Below, piece after piece: positions 23,481 to 33,341 of a DNA stretch of 64,000 nt. The notes below the pieces were generated by a model. That model searched no databases. It saw nothing but the letters and a program-made list of their open reading frames with translations, and had not been told where the DNA came from. The first letter of the stretch is position 1. The number at the start of each line of letters is the position of its first letter. Position numbers and translations under genes: made by a program. This DNA is from Symsagittifera roscoffensis (taxonomy: Eukaryota; Xenacoelomorpha; Acoela; Convolutidae): contig NC_087064.1 of NCBI RefSeq assembly GCF_963678635.1, forward strand, positions 66,705,548 to 66,769,547, given 5' to 3'.

Positions 23481-25977
23481 TCAAGGTTCCATCTCCTCCT
23501 CCCGCGACATTGACTCTGCACTTTCAGTTTCTGTGTCTTGCAACACACCGGTAGCTATTCTGACGCTGTTGGAAGCAGTCCTCCAACACTTCTGCTCTTC
23601 TACTTTTTGTTTACAACAAGGTAGGGGATCAACGTTAGATTCTCTGTTTCGGCAGAAGCTGTTGTGGAGGCACAACGTCACGTTTCTCTCCAAATCTTCC
23701 TCAACATCTCCTCTTTCTCCCTTCCATTACATTCACTCGTCCTGGAAGTTCTCTTTACTGCGGTGGTCAATGCTTTCCGATGAGTTACAAAAGCTCGCTT
23801 GAAATCTCCTGCTCCAATGTCCAGCTGATACGCACTTTACACTCTGCTGTGCTTCGACATATGCTTTTTGGCATACTCGTACAACCATGCAGTCATGTTG
23901 GCTCTAAACCATGGCTGGCCCATATCTTTTTCACTTCCATCGGAATGTTCATGATTTTGCATATTGTCTCAAAAAGATCTAAGTCTTTTAGACAAGCCAA
24001 TTTCTGCAATTGATCTCGCGTTGGCGCCTCCTGTCTATTGTTCTCTTTCACATGAGCTTCCAACCATCGTATCCCCATCATAACTCCCACTATCACTATC
24101 GTTATGGGCCGTGATGAGTCTGGTAAACCCATGGAGAGCAGCTCTCCACATTCCCAGATCAACACCAGATTACTACGCCCGGGATACCACCATGTTTGCA
24201 GCAAGCAATGGCAGGGAAACTCATCATGTGCTGACATGATGCTCCTCCAATTACGCTTTCCCGAAGCTTCCAGTAGTGGTTCCGCTTCCATCATCACTCG
24301 ATGGACTTCATCATTTTCATCTACTGCATTGTAATCCGTGATTGTCGATCTTTTCTGCTTCTGTCTTTCAAAGTCACTGAAGCTTCCACTGGCGTATCCC
24401 ATGAACCTCTTTCCCAGTATCGATTCTAACTCCTCCTTAGTTCTCTCTGGAACTGCTGAGAACATCTTGCACAGTAACTCGTAAGACTTTTCTGACCTTC
24501 TCGCTAGTCTTACGCATTTTGGCACCGAGAAGGCTTGATCCACGATCGTTCTCGTACTTTTCACATCCACAGCTACGAAATGCACTGGGTATCTGCTCTT
24601 GCACATTGGAGCTAATGTCGATCCCACCAAATATCGCTCTCCCGACGGTCTGCGATATGTCTCACTGTGTCGGATGTTCATTTCCGCCTCGATCGCTTCC
24701 CACCACCTTCCTATGTGTTTTTGCTCGATCTGCAAAACTCCTGGGAACACTTCTACACTGATGGCCGTGACCATCTCATGGTTTTGTTCTAGATTCAATA
24801 GTGACTCAAAATAATCAAACATGCTGTAGAATCTTAGTGCAGTCACTAGATTCACCTCGGTTCCTCCATGGCAGTCCGCAATTAGCTCCGTTTCTGTTTT
24901 TGCCTTCATCAAAATGTTCCCAAACAAAATCGTCAACTGCTTGTGTTGTTTCTCCAAGATCTTCACGCAATTCAGACCTCCACAGACGTGACCTTCCAGC
25001 CAGTCCACAGACTTCTGCCAGACAGCTACCAGATTTGACTCAGACCTCTGGTCCCCAGCCAGGCAACTCTACTTTGTCTTCTCCGTTGCTCTTAGAGGCT
25101 GTTGTCGTCACGTTATACATGATGTTAAGAGAACGCAGGTTACAGTCTGAGTTCAGTTCCCTCTGTACGTCTTGTGTTGCACGTAATATCGAATCAGTGT
25201 TGGGACTCGGACACCTTGATGGTTTCATCAGTTCCCACACTACCATCAAACTCGTTCTCAGCAGTTCGTCGGAGAATCCCAATCCAAATTCTACCCGGTT
25301 GTCCGATTTTGGCACTGAAGGTGCAGTCACCTTTTCCTCCGAGACTAGTCACACCTTGGCCTGCTGATTAGCAGCGCTTCTTATCGTTGCAATTCTCGAC
25401 GTCCAGACTCAAAGAAGCAATCGCGTAAGTCCTCATTTAGGAAAGGGTTGTACGCTATCCCTATGATTCCGGACGCGTAACTGTAGGACTTCTTTCTGAT
25501 TGGTCCACAGTATTCACTGGATTTCGGGAGTGCTCCCATGGATTCCTTAGTGAGCCTCAGCTCTTTATTTGAGAATCTCCTTATTTTGTCTATTTTCCTC
25601 ATGGGTTCTAGTTCCACAGGTTCTTTCATGTTCACTCGCATTGGTTTGCTCTGATATATATCCAAAAGTGCTAGCAAGAGCAAGGCTTTCGCTCGTTCAT
25701 CGCCTTCTCTTAGCATCATGACACAAGTGCTCAGTGCTGGCACTGAAATCTGCTCTATCATAAACCGATTCGCACACGCTACTGCTACTCCTTCTTGGGT
25801 TATCAGATCTCTCATGCTCGTCATTAAGAATACCTTTTCTTCCTTTGATCTTTTTCTTTCTTCTGAATCATATTCCCCACGAGTCAGGCCGATTATGCAC
25901 CAGGCGAACCTCAGTTGTAACTCAGTTTTCACATAACGTACTGCTATCAGAGCGTGTATCTTCGGCGTGGTTCTCAT
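23481..25977 (-). pseudogene. Element C third coding region, C-terminal part (unknown family)
   Basis: The minus strand reads almost continuously across frames. It starts with 198 codons from ATG at 25,977 (MRTTPKIHALIAVRYVK), then about 97 codons (25,330-25,040), then 371 codons (25,008-23,893). Further segments run to a stop at 23,678 and to an acidic tail ending SMSREEEMEP (23,481). Junctions are single-frame shifts or lone stops with no GT...AG intron signature, so this is a decayed frame. The protein would be helix-rich and mixed-charge, with a hydrophobic stretch near RPITIVIVGVMMGIRWLEAH. I see no RT, protease, integrase, helicase or kinase motif. It lies immediately upstream of the 3' UTR of an LTR element, where env or accessory genes sit. 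Its identity is unknown. A nucleoprotein-like origin from a negative-strand RNA virus is conceivable from the overall character only. Confidence 0.55.
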
Positions 25978-26650
25978 TTATTCTTCGAAGTACCGTAACA
26001 CAACTGCTCTCCATGGAAGGCTCACCAACTGCTCTATCGTTTCAGCATGCATCTCAGACGATACCAGAGTCCCGTATGCCTTCTGCTTCAGGGTGGTGCC
26101 TTGCATCATCGTTTCCAATTAGCCTTCCATGGCACTTTGGTCTTCCAGAGCCATAAAGTGTCCTCTGGCCGAATTTCTGTACTCCAACATCTCCATGTAT
26201 CCATTGGCGGGGTCATCTATTGATACAGTATCCGACACTGACAGTCGGTTATATTCCACTGAGACTAGCTGTCCTACAACACTTCCTTTTCCATGGTTCC
26301 ATGTCTTTCATAGTACTCTCCCCACATTGGCTGAGTATTTCCATTTCTAATGTTGCTCCAGTCAGAGTGCGGTCACTCTTCTTGGTTTTGTAACCGGTTG
26401 ACTTTATTCCTGCCATGAGAATGGGTGGCACCATCGCTACATCAGTCAGCATCCTGTCTCTGCCAGGCAATCGATCAACACCTTGTCCCAGATCCATAGC
26501 TTCTTCGACTCGTTTTCTTTTCCTTGAGTTGACAGCTTTTACCGAGATTTCGGAATCCACCTTTGTCTTTCCCGCCTTCCTCAATTTCACCTTGCTGCCC
26601 AGTTTCATCTTCATTTCATTAATCTTGTCAATCACCACTTTTGACCGCAT
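25978..26650 (-). pseudogene. Element C third coding region, middle part with basic cluster
   Basis: The frame from ATG at 26,650 (MRSKVVIDKINEMKMKLGSK) runs 133 codons. A lysine/arginine-rich patch near residues 44-50 (SRKRKRVEEA) resembles a nuclear localisation signal. After a frameshift near 26,270 the reading continues in another frame for about 95 codons (contains YNRLSVSDT and MEMLEYRNSARG), interrupted by one stop, to FEE-stop. The next ATG (25,977) follows directly in the same frame. No family recognised. Whether this was one protein with its neighbours or a separate gene cannot be told by eye. Confidence 0.5.
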
Positions 26651-26746
26651 CGTTCCTTTCCGGGATCTCGACAGATATACTACTTCTCTTTTGTCTTCTT
26701 GCGGCGTTATCTAGAAAGAAGAGTTTGCCTCACTTTCTTCAGTGGC

Positions 26747-27247
26747 TTAGTCGAGCAAGAACTCACTCAATATCCCTTCACACTTGTCGAGTTTTTCAAG
26801 GACCTCCTGCATTAGTTGTCGGTTGAGACCTAGTTTCAAAATGGACTGGGTACCGTAGCTCTGAACTACTGTCGAGAACTCTTCCATAAAGGCGACTCTG
26901 TCCATTCTACATCCCGTACTATTTTCATGGTCCCTGTAATAAACATCCCACTCTTCCTCGGGCAACGTTCTCAAGAAAGGTACTCTGGAAGCGCCTTCTA
27001 TTCTTCTTCTCCTTGGTGATTCCATGAGGAGTCTCTGTTCTGTATCTTTAGAATTGCTCGGAGAGCCGCTCTCCGACAGATTCCTGCTCGTTTCCATAAA
27101 GGCTGACGGGGGTTCCAGCGTGGAAGTACCCTCGTCTGCTGGCTCAGTCTTTTCTAACGCATCCGCGCTGCTTTCAAAATCACTGAGGAAATTGAAGTCT
27201 AGGCTGGACACTCCTCCTGTCCCGTCTTCTTTCTCGGCCTGGTCAGG
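26747..27247 (-). pseudogene. Element C third coding region, acidic/Ser-rich part
   Basis: About 165 minus-strand codons. The first 70 are rich in S, E, D, T and P (for example FLSDFESSADALEKTEPADE), as in disordered linkers or phosphoprotein-like tails. The second half is more ordered (LPEEEWDVYYRDHENSTGCR, then SILKLGLNRQLMQEVLEKLD) and ends FLLD-stop. The segment is in the same frame as the preceding part (27,248-27,691), separated by a single TAA, and in the same frame as the following ATG at 26,650. One decayed long frame is therefore a simple explanation. Function unknown. Confidence 0.5.
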
Positions 27248-27765
27248 TTACTGTTGCATAGGTTCCTCCGATCGACGGCTTCCTCCCTGCCCATCATCTC
27301 CTTCTGGTTTCTCTTTCGAATTTGAGGGCCCTTGCTCTTCACTTCCGGTCCCTTCCGGAAATTTTGGTATGACTAGCCTGCCAGCTGACAGATCTTCTTC
27401 CTCTCCATAGATTATTTTGACCTCCTCATAGCCGAAGGGTGCTAGCAAGGTTCTCGTCTGTAGCGTTCCTCCCACCGTTAACTCCGGCTTCACACTCGTC
27501 AAGATCAGGGAGGACTGAGGTAATTCAGCTCTGCCTCTCATCCTCATAGGCGCTAGATCCAGTTTCGCCCATTCCTTGTCAAACCCCCAGGCTTCGGAGT
27601 CGCTGCGTTGCTTATCCGCCTTCTCGTTGCTTGATCGGTGTAAGCAAATCGCGTATGCTGCAGCACTGCGGCATTTCTGCTCACAAAACACGGATCCATC
27701 GTTTCCGAGGATTTCGCCATCCTCCTTTCATTGTTTTCAAAGGCTCTCAACCTAGGAATTTGCAC
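27248..27765 (-). pseudogene. Element C third coding region, hinge with acidic tail
   Basis: Two overlapping minus-strand frames (27,765-27,553 and 27,691-27,248) switch near RMAKSSETMDP. The second reads about 147 codons, including PFGYEEVKIIYGEEEDLSAG, and ends in a glycine/glutamate-rich stretch (KEKPEGDDGQGG) then MQQ-stop. The composition suggests a folded part followed by a disordered acidic tail. No known domain. Confidence 0.5.
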
Positions 27766-28681
27766 TGCGGAGACTGCTCGAGCAACATCCTTCTTATCAG
27801 AGGGAATTCAGGGATTTCCTCTGGCAGCTTCTTGTAATCACCCCAACCTTTCGTCTCTTCTCTCATCTTGTGGTATGCCACAGTTAGTCGAGGAATTCTT
27901 GTGATCTCGCCATTTGTCTTGTCATAAGGCTTAAATTCCAGAGCTTTGGGAATACTTCAATGTGCCCCTGTCCACTTCTCACATGCGATCGCGGAAGTGA
28001 TCATCGAAGTTGACGACTGTCATCTCTGGCTCTGATATCTTTGCAAACAACAGATCTTCGCTCATGAGTTCTCGCAATACGTGCTGCTCACACCAGTTCA
28101 GCGCACTTCCGTCCACTGCTGATATGAGGTTCAGGTGCAGCACTGACCTCCTGTATGCTTCGACCTTAACATCAGGGAACGCAAACGTGACTGCTGGTCC
28201 ATATATGACTGTCACGAACTGCGTGGCTCCTCTGATCAACGCTAAGGGATCGGTCCTCATAGCTAAGCTCAGATCAGTTAGCAGGGGCATGTCGTCGCAC
28301 GTCTTCCTTCCTCTGGATTGTTTCATCCTCTCCTGTTCCAAAGCGATTCTGCTGCAGGAGGTACAGGATAAGAGTATGTCTCAAATCTCTTATCTAGTTC
28401 CAGGAATCCGTAGCTCGCTTCACGTTGAACTTTTTCACATTCTCTCTCATCTGCTCTGGGTAGCGCGTCAAATTCATCAGCCCTCCTAAGTTTCCATGCG
28501 TTATTGCAATCAGCGTTAGAAGTCTATCTAATCGCAAGTTTTGAATTCCTTCGGTGAGCAGTACAGCCGGTCCTTTCGCAAAGCTTTCTGCTCCAAAAGT
28601 CACGAACAAGGCTAGTAGTTCAACGATCGATACCTCCACTACTGCTTGGAGGAATTCCTTTATCAAGCATCGAAGTTTCAA
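27747..28681 (-). pseudogene. Element C third coding region, N-terminal part (5' truncated)
   Basis: Minus-strand segments at 28,681-28,394 (ITHGNLGGLMNLTRYPEQM), 28,341-27,979 (IRGATQFVTVIYGPAVTFAF, then ALNWCEQHVLREL) and about 27,983-27,747 (NGEITRIPRLTVAYHKMREE, then WGDYKKLPEEIPEF) join through frameshifts and two in-frame stops. The 5' end is lost: at 28,679-28,681 the sequence passes directly into the oppositely oriented env C-terminus of element A. The start codon is therefore unknown and the first apparent codon is TTG. The protein is helix-rich and soluble-looking. No family recognised. Confidence 0.5.
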
Positions 28682-28911
28682 TTTTTGAATTTATACACAA
28701 AACTAAATATAATCACAAGCTTTTTAACCTTATTCAAAACACACCATATGAATTTGCAGTTGGCACTGAAGAAATGAAAACCATCAATGCACTTCAATTG
28801 CTTTGGCCACTATTTCAAACTAAAAATATCATTCGCATGTTAGCAAAAATACTAACCACATCTGAAGTCATCTACGACGTTTTTCCCCATGGATTCTTTC
28901 CCGACAATTAG
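28679..28911 (+). pseudogene. Element A, C-terminal fragment of the third (env-like) gene
   Basis: About 75 plus-strand codons, ending FPHGFFPDN-stop, match the C-terminus of the frame at 35,348-36,555 (ends FPHGFFPDD). The block EFAVGTEE-M/L-KTI and the block LLTTS/KILTTSE are shared. The reading frame is intact over this stretch, and changes are mostly conservative even though the DNA has diverged. Homology begins exactly at the junction with element C. This is the 3' end of a plus-oriented element whose body is missing. Confidence 0.8.
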
Positions 28912-30903
28912 TAAGTTTGAATTGAATAATTTGAACTAACAAAATCGAAAAAGACTAACCATTCTTAAATATGTGTTTTTTTTTTTATTTTAGTCTTCAG
29001 ATCACAATCATTTACAAACAGAAAATTTAAATAAAGAAAAAACTTTTTCATTATTTATAAACTTCTATTAACAAATCACAATGAATAAAGCAGTAAAATT
29101 TCTTCCCAACAGTAGTAAATTATTATATAAATTCTTTTCCCCAAATAGTAAATCTAATTACAATGAAAATAAATTAATAATTTCAACCCCCACAAAGTAA
29201 TAAATTTGAAATTTTTAGTAGTGTTTTTTTTTTTACAAATTAAAGCATTACTAACCTTTTTTAAAGACGTTTCTTTATATAAAATTCACTCGCACACAAT
29301 TATATCTATAATCGCACTGCTCGCCCACAAAAACTGTTTAACAGAATGAATTTCAAGTTTTAACTTTCCCTGATAACAACTCTAACAAGTATTAACAAGT
29401 TTCTAACTTTTTTTTAACCCGGTTGGTAAGGAATTATATAAGAATCCAAACTAGCCAACGCAGCTAACTAACCACCATAAACCACAACCTAACAGCATGA
29501 CTAAGAAAAGAAAACACACGGTACCCAAACCGGATTAAACCAGCTTAGGAACTGGATAAATTATTCTTTCGAAGACTATTGATAAGTCCAAAAAAGAAAA
29601 AATATAACACCAAAAAGTCGAAAGACAAACCCAAACCAAATAATTTGATTTTGGATAAAAGAAGACAACCAAAACAACAAAAGGAAAAACCAGTAATAAA
29701 CACAACATAAAAGGTTATTACAAAACAGGATTCCACATAAAAATAGCATGAAATCATACCCTGCACCTGGCCTAACCCACATGAAGGGACGTTCTGAGCA
29801 CGCTCTATAGCCGGCCTAACCCACCGTGCTATAAACACGCTTTGTGACCCACTCCCTATTTTTGATGAGAGCTACTCAAGGGTGAGTAAAACTTTAAAAA
29901 CAACACAACTAAATAAAATGCTCTTGCGATAAAATCTACAAAAGATCATAACTAAAAACAGAACTAACAAAAAAATTATATGTAATTGATATAATGCAGT
30001 ATATAGATTACACACCGCCCAAAATACGAGCAACAAGAAATTAGACGACCTCATCACACTCAAACTACAGAATGGCTGAACACAACCGATATGCCGCCTA
30101 CAATCATAACTCAAAGGATTTGAAGTACGACTTGGCATCGCAGCAAAAGACTTCCATTGAATCAGACCAATGGCCACCTCGATGTTCAAGTATACGTACA
30201 GATCCGAGATGCAAGGCATCTGCTCCAAATTCAAGCTTCACGCCATTCCCAAACAAGAACACAGTTCTCTACAAAACGAGAACAAACGATCATAGCAAAC
30301 CATTTGGAAATCAGGTTGAGTTTCCAGAAACAACAGCAACCGTTGGCGGTCGCAGTTGTTGTTGAATAACAACTTTATATCGACGATTCCAGCTTCCTAG
30401 AGCTTCCTTCTCCAAGAACGGAACAGAAAAGATGCTCACGACATACCAACGAACATCATCCATCCTCCATTACAGATAAATGTCAAAGAACAAAAACTCT
30501 GTAAGCCCCGGATGGGTAGAACCAGATCCAAACTATAATTTATTATGATTTGTTGTTATTTAGATATTTTATCCCTATAAATTATTGAATACTAACCAAT
30601 GATACTTCATCAAACTAACAACCCACTTATCTGTAAGTGCTGAAATTACTTGTAATTTCAGCACCAGAGACATTTGAATTTAACTTAGAAATTAGTTACT
30701 TTCTCCAAGAGACCGAATCTTAACAAACCAGTATACTCTAGATCTATTGAGACTAAGAGATAAAAGAGTAAGATTAAGATCGGTATTAGACTAAGAAGTT
30801 GCACGAATCTATCCGGCCGAAAATAAGCGTGACGAGCAGACGGTGTACCCTATCTGAAAATACTCTATGAGTTAGACCCTCGATTATAACTCAGCATTCA
30901 GAA
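28912..30903 (+). mobile_element. Element A 3' UTR and LTR
   Basis: The sequence mirrors, in inverted orientation, 33,342-35,347 of element B. Shared blocks are 'CAGCATGACTAAGAAAAGAA' (29,494), 'ACCCAAACCGGATTAAAC', the doubled 'GGCCTAACCCAC' near 29,770 and 29,812, and the hairpin around 'AAATTACTTGTAATTT' near 30,642. The LTR ends TAACTCA at 30,903. Its start is not clear to me; it is probably between 29.4 and 29.9 kb. Small reading frames inside are not conserved. Confidence 0.7.
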
Positions 30904-31244
30904 CTTTCTTCAAGTCACTAGAACTACTAATTCAATCCAAATTTCGGTTTATATTCAACAGTATTTAGCTGCTTTTTTAAATTGGTTTAATGGCTTTTTG
31001 CTTTAAAGTTCAATTGTTAAACGACTGATAATTTACTAGATTCGGTCACCCACAATTGAATTGAATAAGATTTTTTGAAATTAATTCAACTCAATTTAAA
31101 TCAAGCATGAGATAAGTGTGCGTCTTTTGCGTTCTTATCGTCCTATAGACATCAAACCAATTTTCATGCAGCAGAAACCATCAAATTTTAAACTAAATTT
31201 TAAAACAAAGAAGTCTTTTTTGTGTAATTAGCTTTCAAACTATA
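30904..31244. repeat. Flank shared with the 1.35-kb tandem units
   Basis: The reverse complement matches 54,495-54,880 and 55,839-56,224. It starts immediately after the LTR end ('GCATTCAGAAC') and runs to 'CTTTCAAACTATA'. The same non-LTR flank next to the same LTR end in three places means the locus was copied as a block rather than hit independently. Confidence 0.85.
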
Positions 31245-31381
31245 TTCAATACCTAAAAAGTTTAGCACCTAAGTCCATTGCATTGAGTGATGATGGCAAA
31301 AGATTTCAAAATTTTGACGTAGGCTTCAAAGAAAGTCGACCCACTCTCTGAAATGAACTCTATGTAGAACGTTTAAGCGCA

Positions 31382-32090
31382 TCACTTTTTCTTTGCCCCA
31401 ACTCCACTAGTTACTTTTATTGAGACGGTTAACAAATGTGACATTTTTAGTGGGATCAGAACAAAGGAGAAGCAGCTGATATTTGTGCTCTGCCTCCAAA
31501 CTTCAGGTCTTGACTTTGCTAAATGAAAATGTAAGAAAGCATCTGACCACTCTTCTCCGTCATGTACTTCATATCTAATATGCATATTGTAAAGAAAGCC
31601 CCCGAATTAATATTTATTTGAATTTTCTTGGCGTTAATGTCTCTGACATTAGCGATGGTTATTGTATACTTGAATGGTTTCAGCGATTTCCTATCAGTCT
31701 CAATCGTTTGAGTCCAATCAGTGTCGAAGAAGTTTTGCATTGAGGTTTTGTACTTTTTGAGGTGCTCAAGTTTTAATCTTTTGTCGGTCAATGTTTCAAT
31801 CTCGCGATCAGTTTCGGCTAAAGCACTCTCAATATCTTCTAGCAAAGGCAATATTTTTTTGCCGTCTCTTTATATTTGGAAGTGACTTGGATATCAGTTA
31901 AAACTTCCTGTATTCCGTACAGCGGTTTCAAATCGGAGGATACCTTGAATTGCATTACAGTGCTGCAAACCGGACATTTTGTCGCTTTGCCTTGATCGTG
32001 CTTTAAAGTGTTCAAACAGGGCTTCGGAGGTCCGCAAATCGAGTGACCACACATCTGAGCATGAATTTTGCTAATACTTTCTTTTTATTT
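31382..32090 (-). pseudogene. RING-finger / coiled-coil protein, frameshifted (left arm)
   Basis: The minus strand encodes, in order: a RING segment (MCGHSICGPPKP, then KCPVC, at 32,054-31,950); a helical segment typical of TRIM-like coiled coils (LLEDIESALAETDREIETLT, about 31,840-31,770); and a C-terminal part (EVHDGEEWSDAFLHFHL, 31,585-31,382). Three frames are used, with shifts near 31,850 and 31,585, so this copy is broken. The first zinc ligands are missing: homology with the right-arm copy stops upstream of AAAGTATTAGC, where this copy has an AT-rich sequence ending AAAAG, possibly an intron end. RING proteins of this type act as ubiquitin ligases. Function of this fragment is not implied. 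Confidence 0.65.
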
Positions 32091-32509
32091 GTCATTTTCT
32101 TTCATTTTTAAGTTACATTACTCATTCTATACTCCGTTTTTTTATCAGAAGCTCTATCACCGACAGCTAAGAACTAACTATGTTTAATTGCGTCTGTTTT
32201 TGATATTTGGCTTGTCCCTTTTTTGGCAATTACCATGAGTTGCGGAAATGAATTTTGATTACGCAACAGCTTGTTGTTGCAGAAATTGAAGGAAAATTAG
32301 TGTGATGTGTCTTTTATTTAGTTTCATACAATTTTCGATTTTCAAATTCCTACTTTTGGCGTTTGTTATACCATCCTAAATTCTACAATTCTTGAAACAT
32401 AAATCGGCAGATAATTTTATCGATAACTTCACGGCTTTCTTTTCAAAACGAGATTATTGTTTTGCTTAAACGAGATTATTAATTTGCTTATCAAACTGAA
32501 GCGAATCAA

Positions 32510-32791
32510 ATGGAATGCCCGATATTTCTAGAAAGTATTAGCAAAATTCATGTTCAGATGTGTGGTCACTCGATTTGCGGACCTCCGAAGCCCTATTTGA
32601 AAACTTTGGAGCATTACAAAGGAAAAGCGACAAAATGTGCGGTTTGCAACACTGTGATGAAAGTCAAAGTATCCAATCTGAAACCACTGTACGGAATACG
32701 GGAGGTTCTGAGTGAATTTGGAGGGATTGCTAAACATTACCGAGAAACGGCGGAAAAACTAATGACTCAATGCAATGGACTTAGGTGCTAA
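32510..32791 (+). pseudogene. RING-finger N-terminal fragment (right arm)
   Basis: A 93-codon plus-strand frame from ATG (MECPIFLESISKIH). It shares MCGHSICGPPKP, KATKC-x-VC and SNLKPLYGIREV with the minus-strand copy. The RING order is C-x2-(F)...C-x-H-x2-C...C-x2-C, with the second ligand replaced by phenylalanine (CPIF instead of CPIC), so zinc binding is probably impaired. After ETAEK the frame runs into the element's terminal repeat and stops, which deletes the coiled coil and C-terminus found in the left arm. It includes the N-terminus absent from that copy. Confidence 0.65.
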
Positions 32792-32810
32792 ACTTTTTAG
32801 GTATTGAATA

Positions 32811-33341
32811 ACCGGGATGACCAAAAATACTAGTCATACAATTTCCAAATATGGAAAATTGCTAGTCATACACTTTCCATACAATTCCATACGTACAAAC
32901 TATTGCATGAAAGGTCTATGATTAGTATTTTTTCGTATATGGAAATTGTATGCCTAGTATTTTTCCATAAACCAAAAACATTGATTTTTTACATTTTAAT
33001 TTCTCAAAATTTTTTGGTAGTGTTCTTAACCGAACACAAATGACATAAACCTTGATTACTCAAACGTGTTAACCAACGGTTTGGGCGTCTCGCGTTAAAA
33101 ATGCATTGGAAACAGCCTGATTTGTGTTACTTCTGTCTCAGACAAATGATATAACGAAAGTAATGAACTTTTAAATTTTGGCCATAATTTTCAAAGATGC
33201 TGGTTTCTAAAGTTTGAATTTTTATATTACCAGACATTGATCAAGGCATACAAAAACATGTCATACAAAAGAAAGAGGAGTTTTAAGCGTTTTTGAAAAA
33301 TTTATGAAGAAAAAAGGAAGAAAAATCCAATGTTAGTATAT
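32811..33341. repeat. Palindrome-rich cluster, then unassigned sequence
   Basis: 32,828-32,975 holds several copies, direct and inverted, of ACTAGTCATACAATTTCC around CCAAATATGG or CGTATATGG centres. The same motif occurs in the 1.35-kb units at 54 and 55 kb. The remainder to the LTR end at 33,342 is AT-rich and unassigned. Confidence 0.65.

Larger units (their letters stand above)
31243..32810. mobile_element. TA-flanked inverted-repeat DNA element carrying RING-finger gene arms
   Basis: The element 31,245-32,808 begins TTCAATACCTAAAAAGTTTA and ends with its exact reverse complement; the perfect terminal inverted repeat is 44 bases. It is bounded by TA at 31,243-31,244 and 32,809-32,810. 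The tandem units at 54.5 and 55.8 kb hold the matching unoccupied site, 'AAACTATACGCGGG' on the minus strand, with a single TA. This precise TA duplication is the hallmark of Tc1/mariner-type or other TA-targeting elements. Beyond the 44 bases, the arms contain inverted copies of a RING-finger gene (31.86-32.09 and 32.53-32.77 kb); the right arm lacks about 570 bases present in the left. There is no transposase frame, so it is non-autonomous. Confidence 0.8.

Noticed and set aside
24519-27837. Plus-strand frames of 60-188 codons opposite the C coding region
   Set aside because: They are Ser/Pro/Leu-rich antisense shadows; the minus-strand reading is continuous in character across the region.
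23481-28681. A host multi-exon gene on the minus strand
   Set aside because: Breaks between segments are frameshifts or lone stops without GT...AG pairs or AT-rich introns, and the region ends at a retroelement 3' UTR and LTR.
30072-30369. Overlapping 97- and 70-codon frames in the A LTR
   Set aside because: They lie inside the LTR and are not preserved in the other LTR copies.
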